From: Paracoccaceae bacterium
GTDB taxonomy: Bacteria > Pseudomonadota > Alphaproteobacteria > Rhodobacterales > Rhodobacteraceae
DNA: 8,734 nucleotides
Direction: 5' to 3'
NCBI GenBank assembly: GCA_026982275.1
Contig: JALSHK010000473.1
Coordinates: 1-8,734 of the forward strand
Below, in pieces: positions 1 to 5,979 of this stretch (the stretch's first letter is position 1; each line of letters opens with the position of its first letter). The notes under the pieces were generated by a model, which searched no databases, was not told where the DNA came from, and saw only the letters and a program-made list of their open reading frames with translations. Made by a program: the position numbers and the translations under genes.

Positions 1-923
1 TCCGTGGTGAATTCATCCGAGAGCGCGAGGCGCTTCAGGTGGCGATTGACGAAGCTTATGATGCTGGCTTGCTTGGCAAAAACGCCGCGGATTCCGGTTG
101 GGATTTTGATCTTTACCTCGTGCATGGCGCAGGGGCCTATATTTGCGGCGAGGAAACCGCGCTGCTTGAAAGCCTTGAAGGGCGCAAGGGCATGCCGCGC
201 ATGAAGCCGCCATTTCCGGCCGGTGTCGGGCTTTATGGCTCGCCCACGACCGTGAATAACGTGGAAAGCATCGCGGTGGTGCCAACGATTTTGCGCCGTG
301 GCGCGAGCTGGTTTGCCGGCATGGGGCGGCCCAATAATGCGGGCACCAAGCTGTTTGGCATTTCGGGCCATGTGGTCAGCCCTTGTGTGGTGGAAGAAGA
401 AATGTCTATCCCGCTGCGTGAATTGCTCGATAAGCATTGCGGCGGGGTTCGTGGCGGCTGGAAAAACCTGAAAGCGGTCATTCCGGGTGGATCATCCGTG
501 CCGCTATTGCCTGCGGATATCTGCAATGATGCGATTATGGATTTTGACTGGCTGCGCGAGCAGCGCTCCGGCCTTGGCACGGCGGCGGTGATCGTGATGG
601 ATCAAAGCACCGATGTGATCAAAGCCATCTGGCGGCTGAGCAAATTTTACAAGCATGAAAGCTGTGGCCAATGCACGCCTTGTCGCGAAGGCACCGGCTG
701 GATGATGCGGGTTATGGATCGCCTCGTGACGGGCGAAGCGGAGATCGAGGAAATCGATATGCTGCTGGATGTCACAAAACAGGTCGAGGGGCATACGATT
801 TGTGCCCTTGGCGACGCAGCTGCATGGCCCATTCAGGGCCTTGTGCGGCATTTCAGAAACGAGATCGAGGACCGGATCAAATACAAGAAATCCGGCCGTG
901 TAAGCTCGATAGCAGCGGAGTAA
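1..923 (+). CDS. nuoF: NADH-quinone oxidoreductase subunit F (NuoF / Nqo1), 5' partial
   Basis: This is the 51-kDa-type subunit of complex I. It sits at the tip of the cytoplasmic arm, binds NADH and FMN, and carries the [4Fe-4S] cluster N3. The reading frame is open from the window edge (first full codon at 3), giving 306 residues up to the TAA at 921-923; roughly the first 125 residues of a family protein of about 430 are missing. In the fragment, GAGAYICGEETALLESLEG (residues 42-60) is the conserved nucleotide/FMN-site segment, followed by PPFPAGVGLYGSPTTVNNVE. The cluster N3 motif SCGQCTPCREGTGW supplies Cys221, 224 and 227, and the distal ligand is Cys267 in HTICALGD. A GTG at 39 lies inside the conserved domain and is not a start. 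The last codons carry GGAG (917-920), placed to act as Shine-Dalgarno for the next gene, which starts 5 bases after the stop. The call is near certain from the motifs and the neighbours. Confidence 0.98.
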   Translation, partial: RGEFIREREALQVAIDEAYDAGLLGKNAADSGWDFDLYLVHGAGAYICGEETALLESLEGRKGMPRMKPPFPAGVGLYGSPTTVNNVESIAVVPTILRRGASWFAGMGRPNNAGTKLFGISGHVVSPCVVEEEMSIPLRELLDKHCGGVRGGWKNLKAVIPGGSSVPLLPADICNDAIMDFDWLREQRSGLGTAAVIVMDQSTDVIKAIWRLSKFYKHESCGQCTPCREGTGWMMRVMDRLVTGEAEIEEIDMLLDVTKQVEGHTICALGDAAAWPIQGLVRHFRNEIEDRIKYKKSGRVSSIAAE

Positions 924-928
924 AGAGT

Positions 929-1330
929 ATGAGAAAAAGAACGTTATTTTCGGTGGGTGGTTTTATGGTTCTGGCGGCCTGTGCCACCGGAGAATTGCCC
1001 GGATTTTCTCTCGGGCGCACCGGCGTGGGCATTGACAGTTATTTTGCCACCAATGTTGGCCGTTTGGCCGGGCATGCGGAGGCGATTGCCTCGCTCTGCC
1101 CGACCCTGAGCTATAATGCCGCCGAGCTGGAGCTGAATCGCGTGGCAATTTGCGAGGGCGAAGGCGCGGCCGGGGATTGCAGCCTGCCCGGGCTGGAGGC
1201 TTCCAAAGAGGCTTCCTTTACCGAAACCATTGCCAGCCTGCAGGGCAAAACACCCGAGACTATCTGCGCGGATGCGCGGGCCGAGGCGGCAGGCTCCCCC
1301 CCGCTGGCGGATTATTTTAACGAGATATGA
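929..1330 (+). CDS. Predicted small lipoprotein of unknown function between nuoF and nuoG
   Basis: This 133-residue protein begins with a short lipoprotein signal: basic MRKR, a hydrophobic stretch, then lipobox LAAC with Cys18. It is therefore predicted to be exported and lipid-anchored on the periplasmic side, away from the cytoplasmic arm of complex I. The mature part is acidic and has four more cysteines (57, 75, 84, 113), enough for two disulfides. The ATG at 929 has GGAG at 917-920 with 8 bases of spacing and follows the nuoF stop by 5 bases, so it is very likely co-transcribed and translated with nuoF. The first codons are A-rich and include AGA twice and TTA. Rhodobacterales nuo operons often carry extra small genes at such positions. 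The arrangement IASLCPTLS ... ETICADARAEAAGS recalls, from memory and unverified, the small exported DUF5333-type proteins seen in those operons. If so, Cys57 and Cys113 would be the family pair and Cys75/84 would lie in an insertion. No function is assigned. Confidence 0.85.
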   Translation: MRKRTLFSVGGFMVLAACATGELPGFSLGRTGVGIDSYFATNVGRLAGHAEAIASLCPTLSYNAAELELNRVAICEGEGAAGDCSLPGLEASKEASFTETIASLQGKTPETICADARAEAAGSPPLADYFNEI

Positions 1331-1345
1331 GGCAGGAAATCGAAT

Positions 1346-1375
1346 ACTTCGGGCCGTGTGGCCCGGGGTTTTCTT
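1346..1375 (+). terminator. Terminator-like hairpin with T-rich tail inside the operon
   Basis: Arms 1346-1355 (ACTTCGGGCC) and 1360-1369 (GGCCCGGGGT) form a 10-bp stem with two G-U pairs, closed by the four-base loop GTGT. The inner six pairs are all G-C. The run TTTTCTT (1369-1375) starts in the last stem base and continues after it. This is the form of an intrinsic terminator. It lies 15 bases after the lipoprotein stop and about 110 bases before nuoG. Because nuoG and the genes beyond belong to the same complex, it probably acts as a partial terminator or attenuator, or as a 3' end that stabilises an upstream mRNA segment, not as the end of the operon. The tail is broken by one C, which would weaken it. 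Activity is inferred from sequence only. Confidence 0.5.
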
Positions 1376-1383
1376 CGGATTTG

Positions 1384-1430
1384 GCAGGCAGAAGCCCTGC
1401 TGGACCCCGAGAAAATCAGGGCTTGGCCCG
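1384..1430 (+). promoter_or_regulatory. Overlapping, mutually exclusive inverted repeats upstream of nuoG
   Basis: Three hairpins compete here. (a) GCAGG at 1384-1388 pairs with CCTGC at 1396-1400 across a 7-base loop. (b) AAGCCCTG at 1392-1399 pairs perfectly with CAGGGCTT at 1417-1424 across a 17-base loop. (c) GGGC at 1419-1422 pairs with GCCC at 1426-1429 across 3 bases. Hairpin b uses bases from both a and c, so it cannot coexist with either. GGCCCG at 1425-1430 also repeats the 3' arm of the upstream terminator-like stem (1360-1365), so it could pair with that stem's 5' arm (1350-1355). This is what an attenuator or antiterminator leader could look like, but short GC-rich repeats arise readily by chance. 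No T-run follows these hairpins, and I see no convincing -35/-10 pair in the gap. Confidence 0.3.
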
Positions 1431-1471
1431 ATAAAATACCAACCACTACGCAGCAATGCGCCATATATTGC

Positions 1472-1475
1472 AGGA
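1472..1475 (+). promoter_or_regulatory. Shine-Dalgarno site that fixes the nuoG start
   Basis: AGGA lies 8 bases upstream of the ATG at 1484. It favours that ATG over the longer in-frame reading from the GTG at 1358, whose extra 42 codons run through the structured gap and do not resemble the start of family proteins. A 5-bp inverted repeat, GCAAT (1453-1457) with ATTGC (1467-1471), ends immediately before the site. Confidence 0.75.
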
Positions 1476-1483
1476 ACCTGCCC

Positions 1484-3493
1484 ATGACCAACCTAAAGAA
1501 AATCGTGATCGACGGAAACGAGATCGAGGTAGACGGCGCGATGACCATCCTGCAGGCGGCCGAAGTGGCGGGCATTGAAATCCCGCGTTTTTGCTACCAC
1601 GAGCGCCTGAGCATCGCGGGCAATTGCCGGATGTGTCTGGTCGAGGTTGTCGGCGGCCCGCCCAAGCCCGCGGCGAGCTGCGCCATGCAGGTGCGCGATC
1701 TGCGCCCCGGCCCCGAAGGCCAGCCGCCGGTGGTGAAAACCAGATCCCCGATGGTGAAAAAGGCGCGCGAAGGGGTGATGGAATTCATGCTGCTCAATCA
1801 TCCGCTGGATTGCCCGATCTGCGATCAGGGCGGCGAATGTGATCTTCAGGATCAGGCGATGGCTTACGGCGTTGATTTTTCCCGCTCGCGCGAGGCCAAG
1901 CGCTCGGTGACCGATCTTGATCTCGGGCCATTGGTTTCGACCACCATGACCCGCTGCATTTCCTGCACCCGCTGCGTGCGCTTCACCACCGAGGTGGCGG
2001 GCATTACCGTAATGGGCCAGACAGGGCGCGGTGAGGATGCGGAGATCACCACCTATCTTGACCAAACCCTGAACAGCAATCTGCAAGGCAATATCATTGA
2101 CCTTTGCCCCGTGGGCGCGCTGACCAGCAAGCCCTATGCCTTTAGCGCGCGGCCATGGGAGCTGCGCAAAACCGAGAGCATTGATGTGATGGATGCGCTT
2201 GGCAGCAATATCCGGGTGGATTGCAAGGGCCGCGAAGTGATGCGGATTGTGCCGCGCAACCATGACGGGGTGAACGAGGAATGGATTTCCGACAAGACCC
2301 GCTTTATCTGGGATGGTCTGCGCCGCCAGCGGCTCGATACCCCTTATGTGCGCATCAACGGCAAGCTCAAGCCCGCCAGCTGGGACGAGGCGATGGCGGC
2401 GATCGTCGATGCGGTGGATGGTAAAAAGGTGGCGGCGATTGCCGGTGATCTGGCCGGCGTCGAGGCGATGTATGCCCTGAAGGGCTTGATCGGTGGCGCG
2501 GGTGGCAATGTGGAATGTCGGGTCGATGGCGCTTATCTGCCGATCGGGGATCGTGGTGGCTATGTCGGCACCGCGAGCATTGCCGATATTGATAACGCCC
2601 AGATGATCCAGCTGATCGGCACCAACCCGCGCGACGAAGCGCCGGTGCTGAATGCGCGGATCCGCGGCGCATGGCTGCGCGGCGCGGATATCGGGCTGGT
2701 TGGCGAAAAGGCCGATCTTACCTATGATTACGCCCATATCGGAGAAGGTCGCGAGGCGCTGGAAATGCTGGCGAACAAGGATATAGGTGCGGCCAGGGAT
2801 ATGAATACGGTCGTGATTATCGGGCAGGGCGCGTTGCAAGGCAAAGACGGCGAAGCGGTGCTGGAAGCGGCGAAAAAGCTGTGCGAAAATACCAATTCGA
2901 AATTCATGGTGCTGCATATGGCAGCGGCCCGCGTGGGCGGCATGGATATCGGCTTTGCCACCGAGGGCGGCATGATCAATGCGCTCGATGGCGCGGAAGT
3001 GATCTATAATATGGGCGCGGACGAGCTGGATATCGATGCGGGACCATTTGTGGTTTACCAGGGGTCGCACGGGGATCGGGGCGCGCATCGGGCCGATGTG
3101 ATCCTGCCAAGCGCGGCCTATACCGAGGAATCCGCGATATTCGTCAATACCGAAGGGCGGCCACAAATGGCCAACCGCGCCGGCTTTCCGCCCGGCGATG
3201 CCCGCGAGGGCTGGGCGATTATTCGTGCGCTTTCCGGCGCGCTGGGGGCGGCGCTGCCTTATAACAACCTTGGCGAGCTGCGCGCGGCGATGTTTGCCGA
3301 ATTTCCGCATTTGGCGGCGCTGGATACGGTGCCGGAAAATGAATGGAAAGCGGCCGCGCCCAAAGGGCTGGGCAAAGGCGCATTCAACAACCCGATTTCC
3401 GACTTTTACCTGACAAATCCGATTGCGCGCGCCTCGGCAGTTATGGCAGAAGTCAGTCAGAGCGCTTTGAGCGCAAAAATGGCGGCGGAGTAG
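1484..3493 (+). CDS. nuoG: NADH-quinone oxidoreductase subunit G (NuoG / Nqo3)
   Basis: This is the largest subunit of the cytoplasmic arm (75-kDa type), 669 residues, which carries electrons from NuoF towards NuoI. The N-terminal [2Fe-2S] domain has Cys37, 48, 51 and 66 for cluster N1b (FCYHERLSIAGNCRMCLVEV, then CAMQV). HPLDCPICDQGGECDLQD gives His106 and Cys110, 113 and 119, the His-ligated cluster N5. CISCTRCVRF (Cys158, 161, 164) with CPVGAL (Cys208) makes cluster N4. From about residue 225 on there is a molybdopterin-oxidoreductase-like domain without catalytic cofactor ligands. It has no CxxCxxxC motif, so cluster N7 of E. coli/Thermus-type NuoG is absent, as in Paracoccus and mitochondria. 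The length fits the alphaproteobacterial form (about 670-690). The start at 1484 is set by AGGA at 1472-1475 and by the conserved ferredoxin-like beginning. The gene ends MAAE-TAG, with GGAG serving nuoH. Confidence 0.98.
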   Translation: MTNLKKIVIDGNEIEVDGAMTILQAAEVAGIEIPRFCYHERLSIAGNCRMCLVEVVGGPPKPAASCAMQVRDLRPGPEGQPPVVKTRSPMVKKAREGVMEFMLLNHPLDCPICDQGGECDLQDQAMAYGVDFSRSREAKRSVTDLDLGPLVSTTMTRCISCTRCVRFTTEVAGITVMGQTGRGEDAEITTYLDQTLNSNLQGNIIDLCPVGALTSKPYAFSARPWELRKTESIDVMDALGSNIRVDCKGREVMRIVPRNHDGVNEEWISDKTRFIWDGLRRQRLDTPYVRINGKLKPASWDEAMAAIVDAVDGKKVAAIAGDLAGVEAMYALKGLIGGAGGNVECRVDGAYLPIGDRGGYVGTASIADIDNAQMIQLIGTNPRDEAPVLNARIRGAWLRGADIGLVGEKADLTYDYAHIGEGREALEMLANKDIGAARDMNTVVIIGQGALQGKDGEAVLEAAKKLCENTNSKFMVLHMAAARVGGMDIGFATEGGMINALDGAEVIYNMGADELDIDAGPFVVYQGSHGDRGAHRADVILPSAAYTEESAIFVNTEGRPQMANRAGFPPGDAREGWAIIRALSGALGAALPYNNLGELRAAMFAEFPHLAALDTVPENEWKAAAPKGLGKGAFNNPISDFYLTNPIARASAVMAEVSQSALSAKMAAE

Positions 3494-3497
3494 GCCC

Positions 3498-4541
3498 ATG
3501 GAATTCATGACAGACTTTTTCGGCTTCTATTTCGGCACCTTTCTGGTGATATTGGGCCAATCCCTGCTGGTGATTGTGCTGGTTTTGGTGGCGCTGGCCT
3601 TCCTGATGTATGCCGACCGTAAGATCTGGGCTGCGGTGCAAATGCGCAAGGGGCCGAATATGGTTGGCGTGTTTGGGCTGCTGCAAAGCTTTGCGGATTT
3701 TATCAAATATATCGTCAAGGAAGTGGTGGTGCCGGCGGGGGCCGACAAGCCGGTATTTTTCCTCGCGCCGATGGTTACGTTTATTCTGGCCGTGGTGGCT
3801 TGGGCGGTGATTCCGTTTAATGATGGCTGGGTGGTTTCGGATCTCAATGTCGGGATTTTGTATATCTTTGCCATTGGCTCGCTGGAGGTTTATGGCGTGA
3901 TCATGGGCGGCTGGGCGTCCAACTCCAAATACCCGTTTCTTGGTTCGTTGCGCTCGGCAGCACAGATGATCTCTTACGAGGTTTCGATCGGTTTTATCAT
4001 TGTGGGTGTGCTGATCAGCACCGGCAGTTTGAATCTGAGCGCGATTGTGAATGCGCAGGCCGGATATGGGGCGCTGAGCTGGTATTGGCTGCCGCACCTG
4101 CCGATGGTGGCGCTGTTTTTCATCTCGGCTCTGGCCGAGACCAATCGTCCGCCATTTGATCTGCCCGAGGCCGAGGCCGAGCTTGTGGCAGGCTATCAGG
4201 TGGAATATTCCGCCACGCCTTTCTTGCTGTTCATGATCGGCGAGCTGATGGCGGTGGTGCTGATGACGGCGCTGATCTCGATCCTGTTCTTTGGCGGCTG
4301 GCTGTCGCCCGTTAGCTGGCTGCCCGATGGCATCCATTGGCTGATTCTGAAAATGGCCTTCTGGTTCTTTATGTTTGCCATGGCCAAGGCCTTGGTGCCG
4401 CGCTACCGCTATGACCAGCTTATGCGCCTTGGCTGGAAGGTGTTTTTGCCGATATCGCTCGGCTGGGTAGTATTTGTGGCGGCGGCTGCGCAATTTGAAT
4501 GGTTCGGCGGGTTTTATATTCGCTGGGCAATAGGGGGCTGA
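3498..4541 (+). CDS. nuoH: NADH-quinone oxidoreductase subunit H (NuoH / Nqo8)
   Basis: This is the ND1-type membrane subunit, 347 residues, at the junction of the two arms; it forms most of the quinone chamber and the first part of the proton path. It has about eight hydrophobic helices. YADRKIWAAVQMRKGPN (residues 38-54), the segment SLEVYGVIMGGWASNSKYPF (128-147) and LRSAAQMISYEVS (151-163) are family signatures. The long conserved loop from ETNRPPFDLPEAEAELVAGY (214-233) to QVEY (234-237) contacts the quinone region and the peripheral arm. The start at 3498 has GGAG (3487-3490) 7 bases upstream. An ATG three codons later (3507) is possible but has no better site. The gene follows nuoG by 4 bases and is 1 base from nuoI, so translation is probably coupled. 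The length matches alphaproteobacterial homologues (about 345). Confidence 0.98.
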   Translation: MEFMTDFFGFYFGTFLVILGQSLLVIVLVLVALAFLMYADRKIWAAVQMRKGPNMVGVFGLLQSFADFIKYIVKEVVVPAGADKPVFFLAPMVTFILAVVAWAVIPFNDGWVVSDLNVGILYIFAIGSLEVYGVIMGGWASNSKYPFLGSLRSAAQMISYEVSIGFIIVGVLISTGSLNLSAIVNAQAGYGALSWYWLPHLPMVALFFISALAETNRPPFDLPEAEAELVAGYQVEYSATPFLLFMIGELMAVVLMTALISILFFGGWLSPVSWLPDGIHWLILKMAFWFFMFAMAKALVPRYRYDQLMRLGWKVFLPISLGWVVFVAAAAQFEWFGGFYIRWAIGG

Positions 4542-4542
4542 T

Positions 4543-5034
4543 ATGACCGTAACCGTAAATAAAGTCATCAAGCGGTTTTTGCTGGCGGATTTTTTTAGCG
4601 CCTTTGGCACGGGGATGAAATATTTCTTCCGCCCGAAAGCCACGCTGAACTACCCGCATGAAAAAGGGCCGCTTTCCCCGCGCTTTCGTGGCGAGCATGC
4701 GCTGCGCCGCTACCCCAACGGCGAGGAGCGCTGCATTGCCTGCAAGCTCTGCGAGGCGATCTGCCCGGCGCAGGCGATCACCATTGATGCCGAGCCGCGC
4801 GATGATGGCTCTCGCCGCACCACACGCTATGATATCGACATGACCAAATGCATTTTCTGCGGCTTCTGCCAGGAGGCTTGCCCGGTGGATGCGATTGTTG
4901 AAGGACCGAATTTTGAATATGCGACCGAAACCCGCGAGGAGCTTTTCTATGACAAGGAAAAGCTCTTGGAAAACGGCGCGCGCTGGGAGGCGGAGATCGC
5001 CATGAATATCCAGCTAGACGCCCCTTATCGCTAG
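4543..5034 (+). CDS. nuoI: NADH-quinone oxidoreductase subunit I (NuoI / Nqo9)
   Basis: This is the TYKY-type ferredoxin subunit, 163 residues, on the cytoplasmic face where the peripheral arm meets the membrane. It holds clusters N6a and N6b, the relay to N2 in NuoB. Two 8Fe-ferredoxin motifs are intact: CIACKLCEAICPAQAIT (Cys64, 67, 70, 74) and CIFCGFCQEACPVDAIVEGP (Cys103, 106, 109, 113). The N-terminal ~30 residues are partly amphipathic and precede the conserved PHEKGPLSPRFRGEHALRRY region (38-57). The ATG at 4543 begins 1 base after the nuoH stop. AGGGGG (4532-4537), inside the last nuoH codons, is 5 bases upstream. The C-terminus EIAMNIQLDAPYR is typical of alphaproteobacterial and mitochondrial members. 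Confidence 0.98.
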   Translation: MTVTVNKVIKRFLLADFFSAFGTGMKYFFRPKATLNYPHEKGPLSPRFRGEHALRRYPNGEERCIACKLCEAICPAQAITIDAEPRDDGSRRTTRYDIDMTKCIFCGFCQEACPVDAIVEGPNFEYATETREELFYDKEKLLENGARWEAEIAMNIQLDAPYR

Positions 5035-5055
5035 GGATTTGAAAGGAATATTACG

Positions 5056-5670
5056 ATGGTCATAGCGACCCTTGCTTTTTATCTGTTTTCCGCGGTGGCG
5101 GTGGTGGCGGGCCTGATGGTGGTGCTGTCACGCAATCCTGTGCATGCGGTTTTGTGGCTGATCCTGACATTCTTTAGCGCGGCGGGGCTGTTTGTGATCC
5201 TCGGGGCCGAATTTGTGGCGATGCTTCTGGTCATTGTTTATGTTGGCGCGGTGGCGGTTTTGTTCCTGTTTGTGGTGATGATGCTGGATGTGGATTTCAC
5301 CGAGCTTAAATCGGGCATGTCCAAATATGTGCGCATCGGCAGCCTGATCGGGCTGGTTATTCTGGTGGAGCTGGTGATCGCCACCAGCGCATGGGTGGTG
5401 GCCGATAGCGCGCCGGATATGCGCGCCGCAATCACCCCGGCGCTTGACGAGATGGAAAACACCGTGGCGATCGGCTCCATTCTTTATACGCAATATGTAT
5501 ATCTGTTTCAGGCGGCGGGGCTGGTTTTGCTGGTGGCGATGATTGGCGCGATTGTGCTGACCATGCGGCACAGAAAAGATGTGAAGCGACAGGATATCGT
5601 GGGCCAGATTTACCGCGACGCGGATAAGGCTGTGGAAATGAAAGATGTAAAACCGGGGCAGGGGCTATGA
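5056..5670 (+). CDS. nuoJ: NADH-quinone oxidoreductase subunit J (NuoJ / Nqo10)
   Basis: This is the ND6-type membrane subunit, 204 residues, next to NuoH and NuoK, where it helps link quinone reduction to the antiporter-like subunits. Five hydrophobic segments are visible, at roughly residues 2-24, 30-50, 54-77, 91-113 and 148-170. The third, AEFVAMLLVIVYVGAVAVLF (51-70), is the strongly conserved helix that carries the pi-bulge in solved complex I structures (Tyr62 and Gly64 lie here). A loop at 115-145 and a charged tail after 171 complete it. The ATG at 5056 has AGGA at 5044-5047, 8 bases upstream, and follows nuoI by 21 bases. There is no extra gene between nuoI and nuoJ. The 3' end overlaps the nuoK start as ATGA (5667-5670). 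The length is close to Paracoccus Nqo10 (about 200). Confidence 0.97.
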   Translation: MVIATLAFYLFSAVAVVAGLMVVLSRNPVHAVLWLILTFFSAAGLFVILGAEFVAMLLVIVYVGAVAVLFLFVVMMLDVDFTELKSGMSKYVRIGSLIGLVILVELVIATSAWVVADSAPDMRAAITPALDEMENTVAIGSILYTQYVYLFQAAGLVLLVAMIGAIVLTMRHRKDVKRQDIVGQIYRDADKAVEMKDVKPGQGL

Positions 5671-5975
5671 GCATAGGCATTGAACACTATCTGACCGTGG
5701 CAGCGATGCTGTTTGTGATCGGCATTTTCGGGATATTCCTGAACCGCAAAAACATCATTGTTATTCTGATGTCGATCGAGCTGATGCTGCTTGCGGTGAA
5801 TATCAACATGGTGGCGTTTTCCAGCTATATGGGAGATCTCGCGGGGCAGATATTCACGCTGTTCATCCTGACCGTCGCGGCGGCAGAGGCGGCGATCGGC
5901 CTGGCCATTCTGGTGGTATTTTATCGCAACCGTGGCTCGATTGATGTTTCCGACGTCAACGTGATGAAGGGGTAG
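5667..5975 (+). CDS. nuoK: NADH-quinone oxidoreductase subunit K (NuoK / Nqo11)
   Basis: This is the ND4L-type subunit, 102 residues, with three membrane helices at about 8-25, 29-53 and 60-86. Two acidic residues known to be essential for proton movement are in place: Glu38 in LMSIELMLLAVN and Glu74 in TVAAAEAAIGLA (equivalent to E. coli Glu36 and Glu72). Translation is probably coupled to nuoJ through the 4-base ATGA overlap. The closest purine run, AGGGG at 5660-5664, is only 2 bases from the ATG; a second run, GGGG at 5655-5658, is 8 bases away, so re-initiation by ribosomes finishing nuoJ is likely. The stop is at 5973-5975, 4 bases before nuoL. Confidence 0.98.
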   Translation: MSIGIEHYLTVAAMLFVIGIFGIFLNRKNIIVILMSIELMLLAVNINMVAFSSYMGDLAGQIFTLFILTVAAAEAAIGLAILVVFYRNRGSIDVSDVNVMKG

Positions 5976-5979
5976 AGAC

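Noticed and set aside
1432..1469. TAAAAT (1432-1437) and TATATT (1464-1469) as -10 promoter elements for nuoG
   Set aside because: Neither has a recognisable -35 element about 17 bases upstream. The boxes alone are too weak to call a promoter.
1358..1483. N-terminal extension of NuoG from the GTG at 1358
   Set aside because: The GTG lies in the loop of the terminator-like hairpin and has no good ribosome site. The 42 added residues do not fit the family N-terminus, and the ATG at 1484 has AGGA at the right spacing.
1493..3508. A 671-codon open frame on the minus strand, antisense to nuoG
   Set aside because: It mirrors nuoG almost end to end, as expected from the GC-rich third positions of the real gene. 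Its product is rich in His and Arg, resembles no family I know, and has no sensible start context.
3498..3509. The 12-mer ATGGAATTCATG at the nuoH start also occurs within nuoG (1778-1789)
   Set aside because: Both copies are explained by coding for Met-Glu-Phe-Met. There is no flanking similarity to suggest a duplicated or regulatory element.
3453..4643. A 396-codon open frame on the minus strand, antisense to nuoH
   Set aside because: It is a shadow frame of the nuoH membrane protein; the product is very basic and rich in His and Gln, unlike a real protein. The + strand motifs of NuoH are unambiguous.
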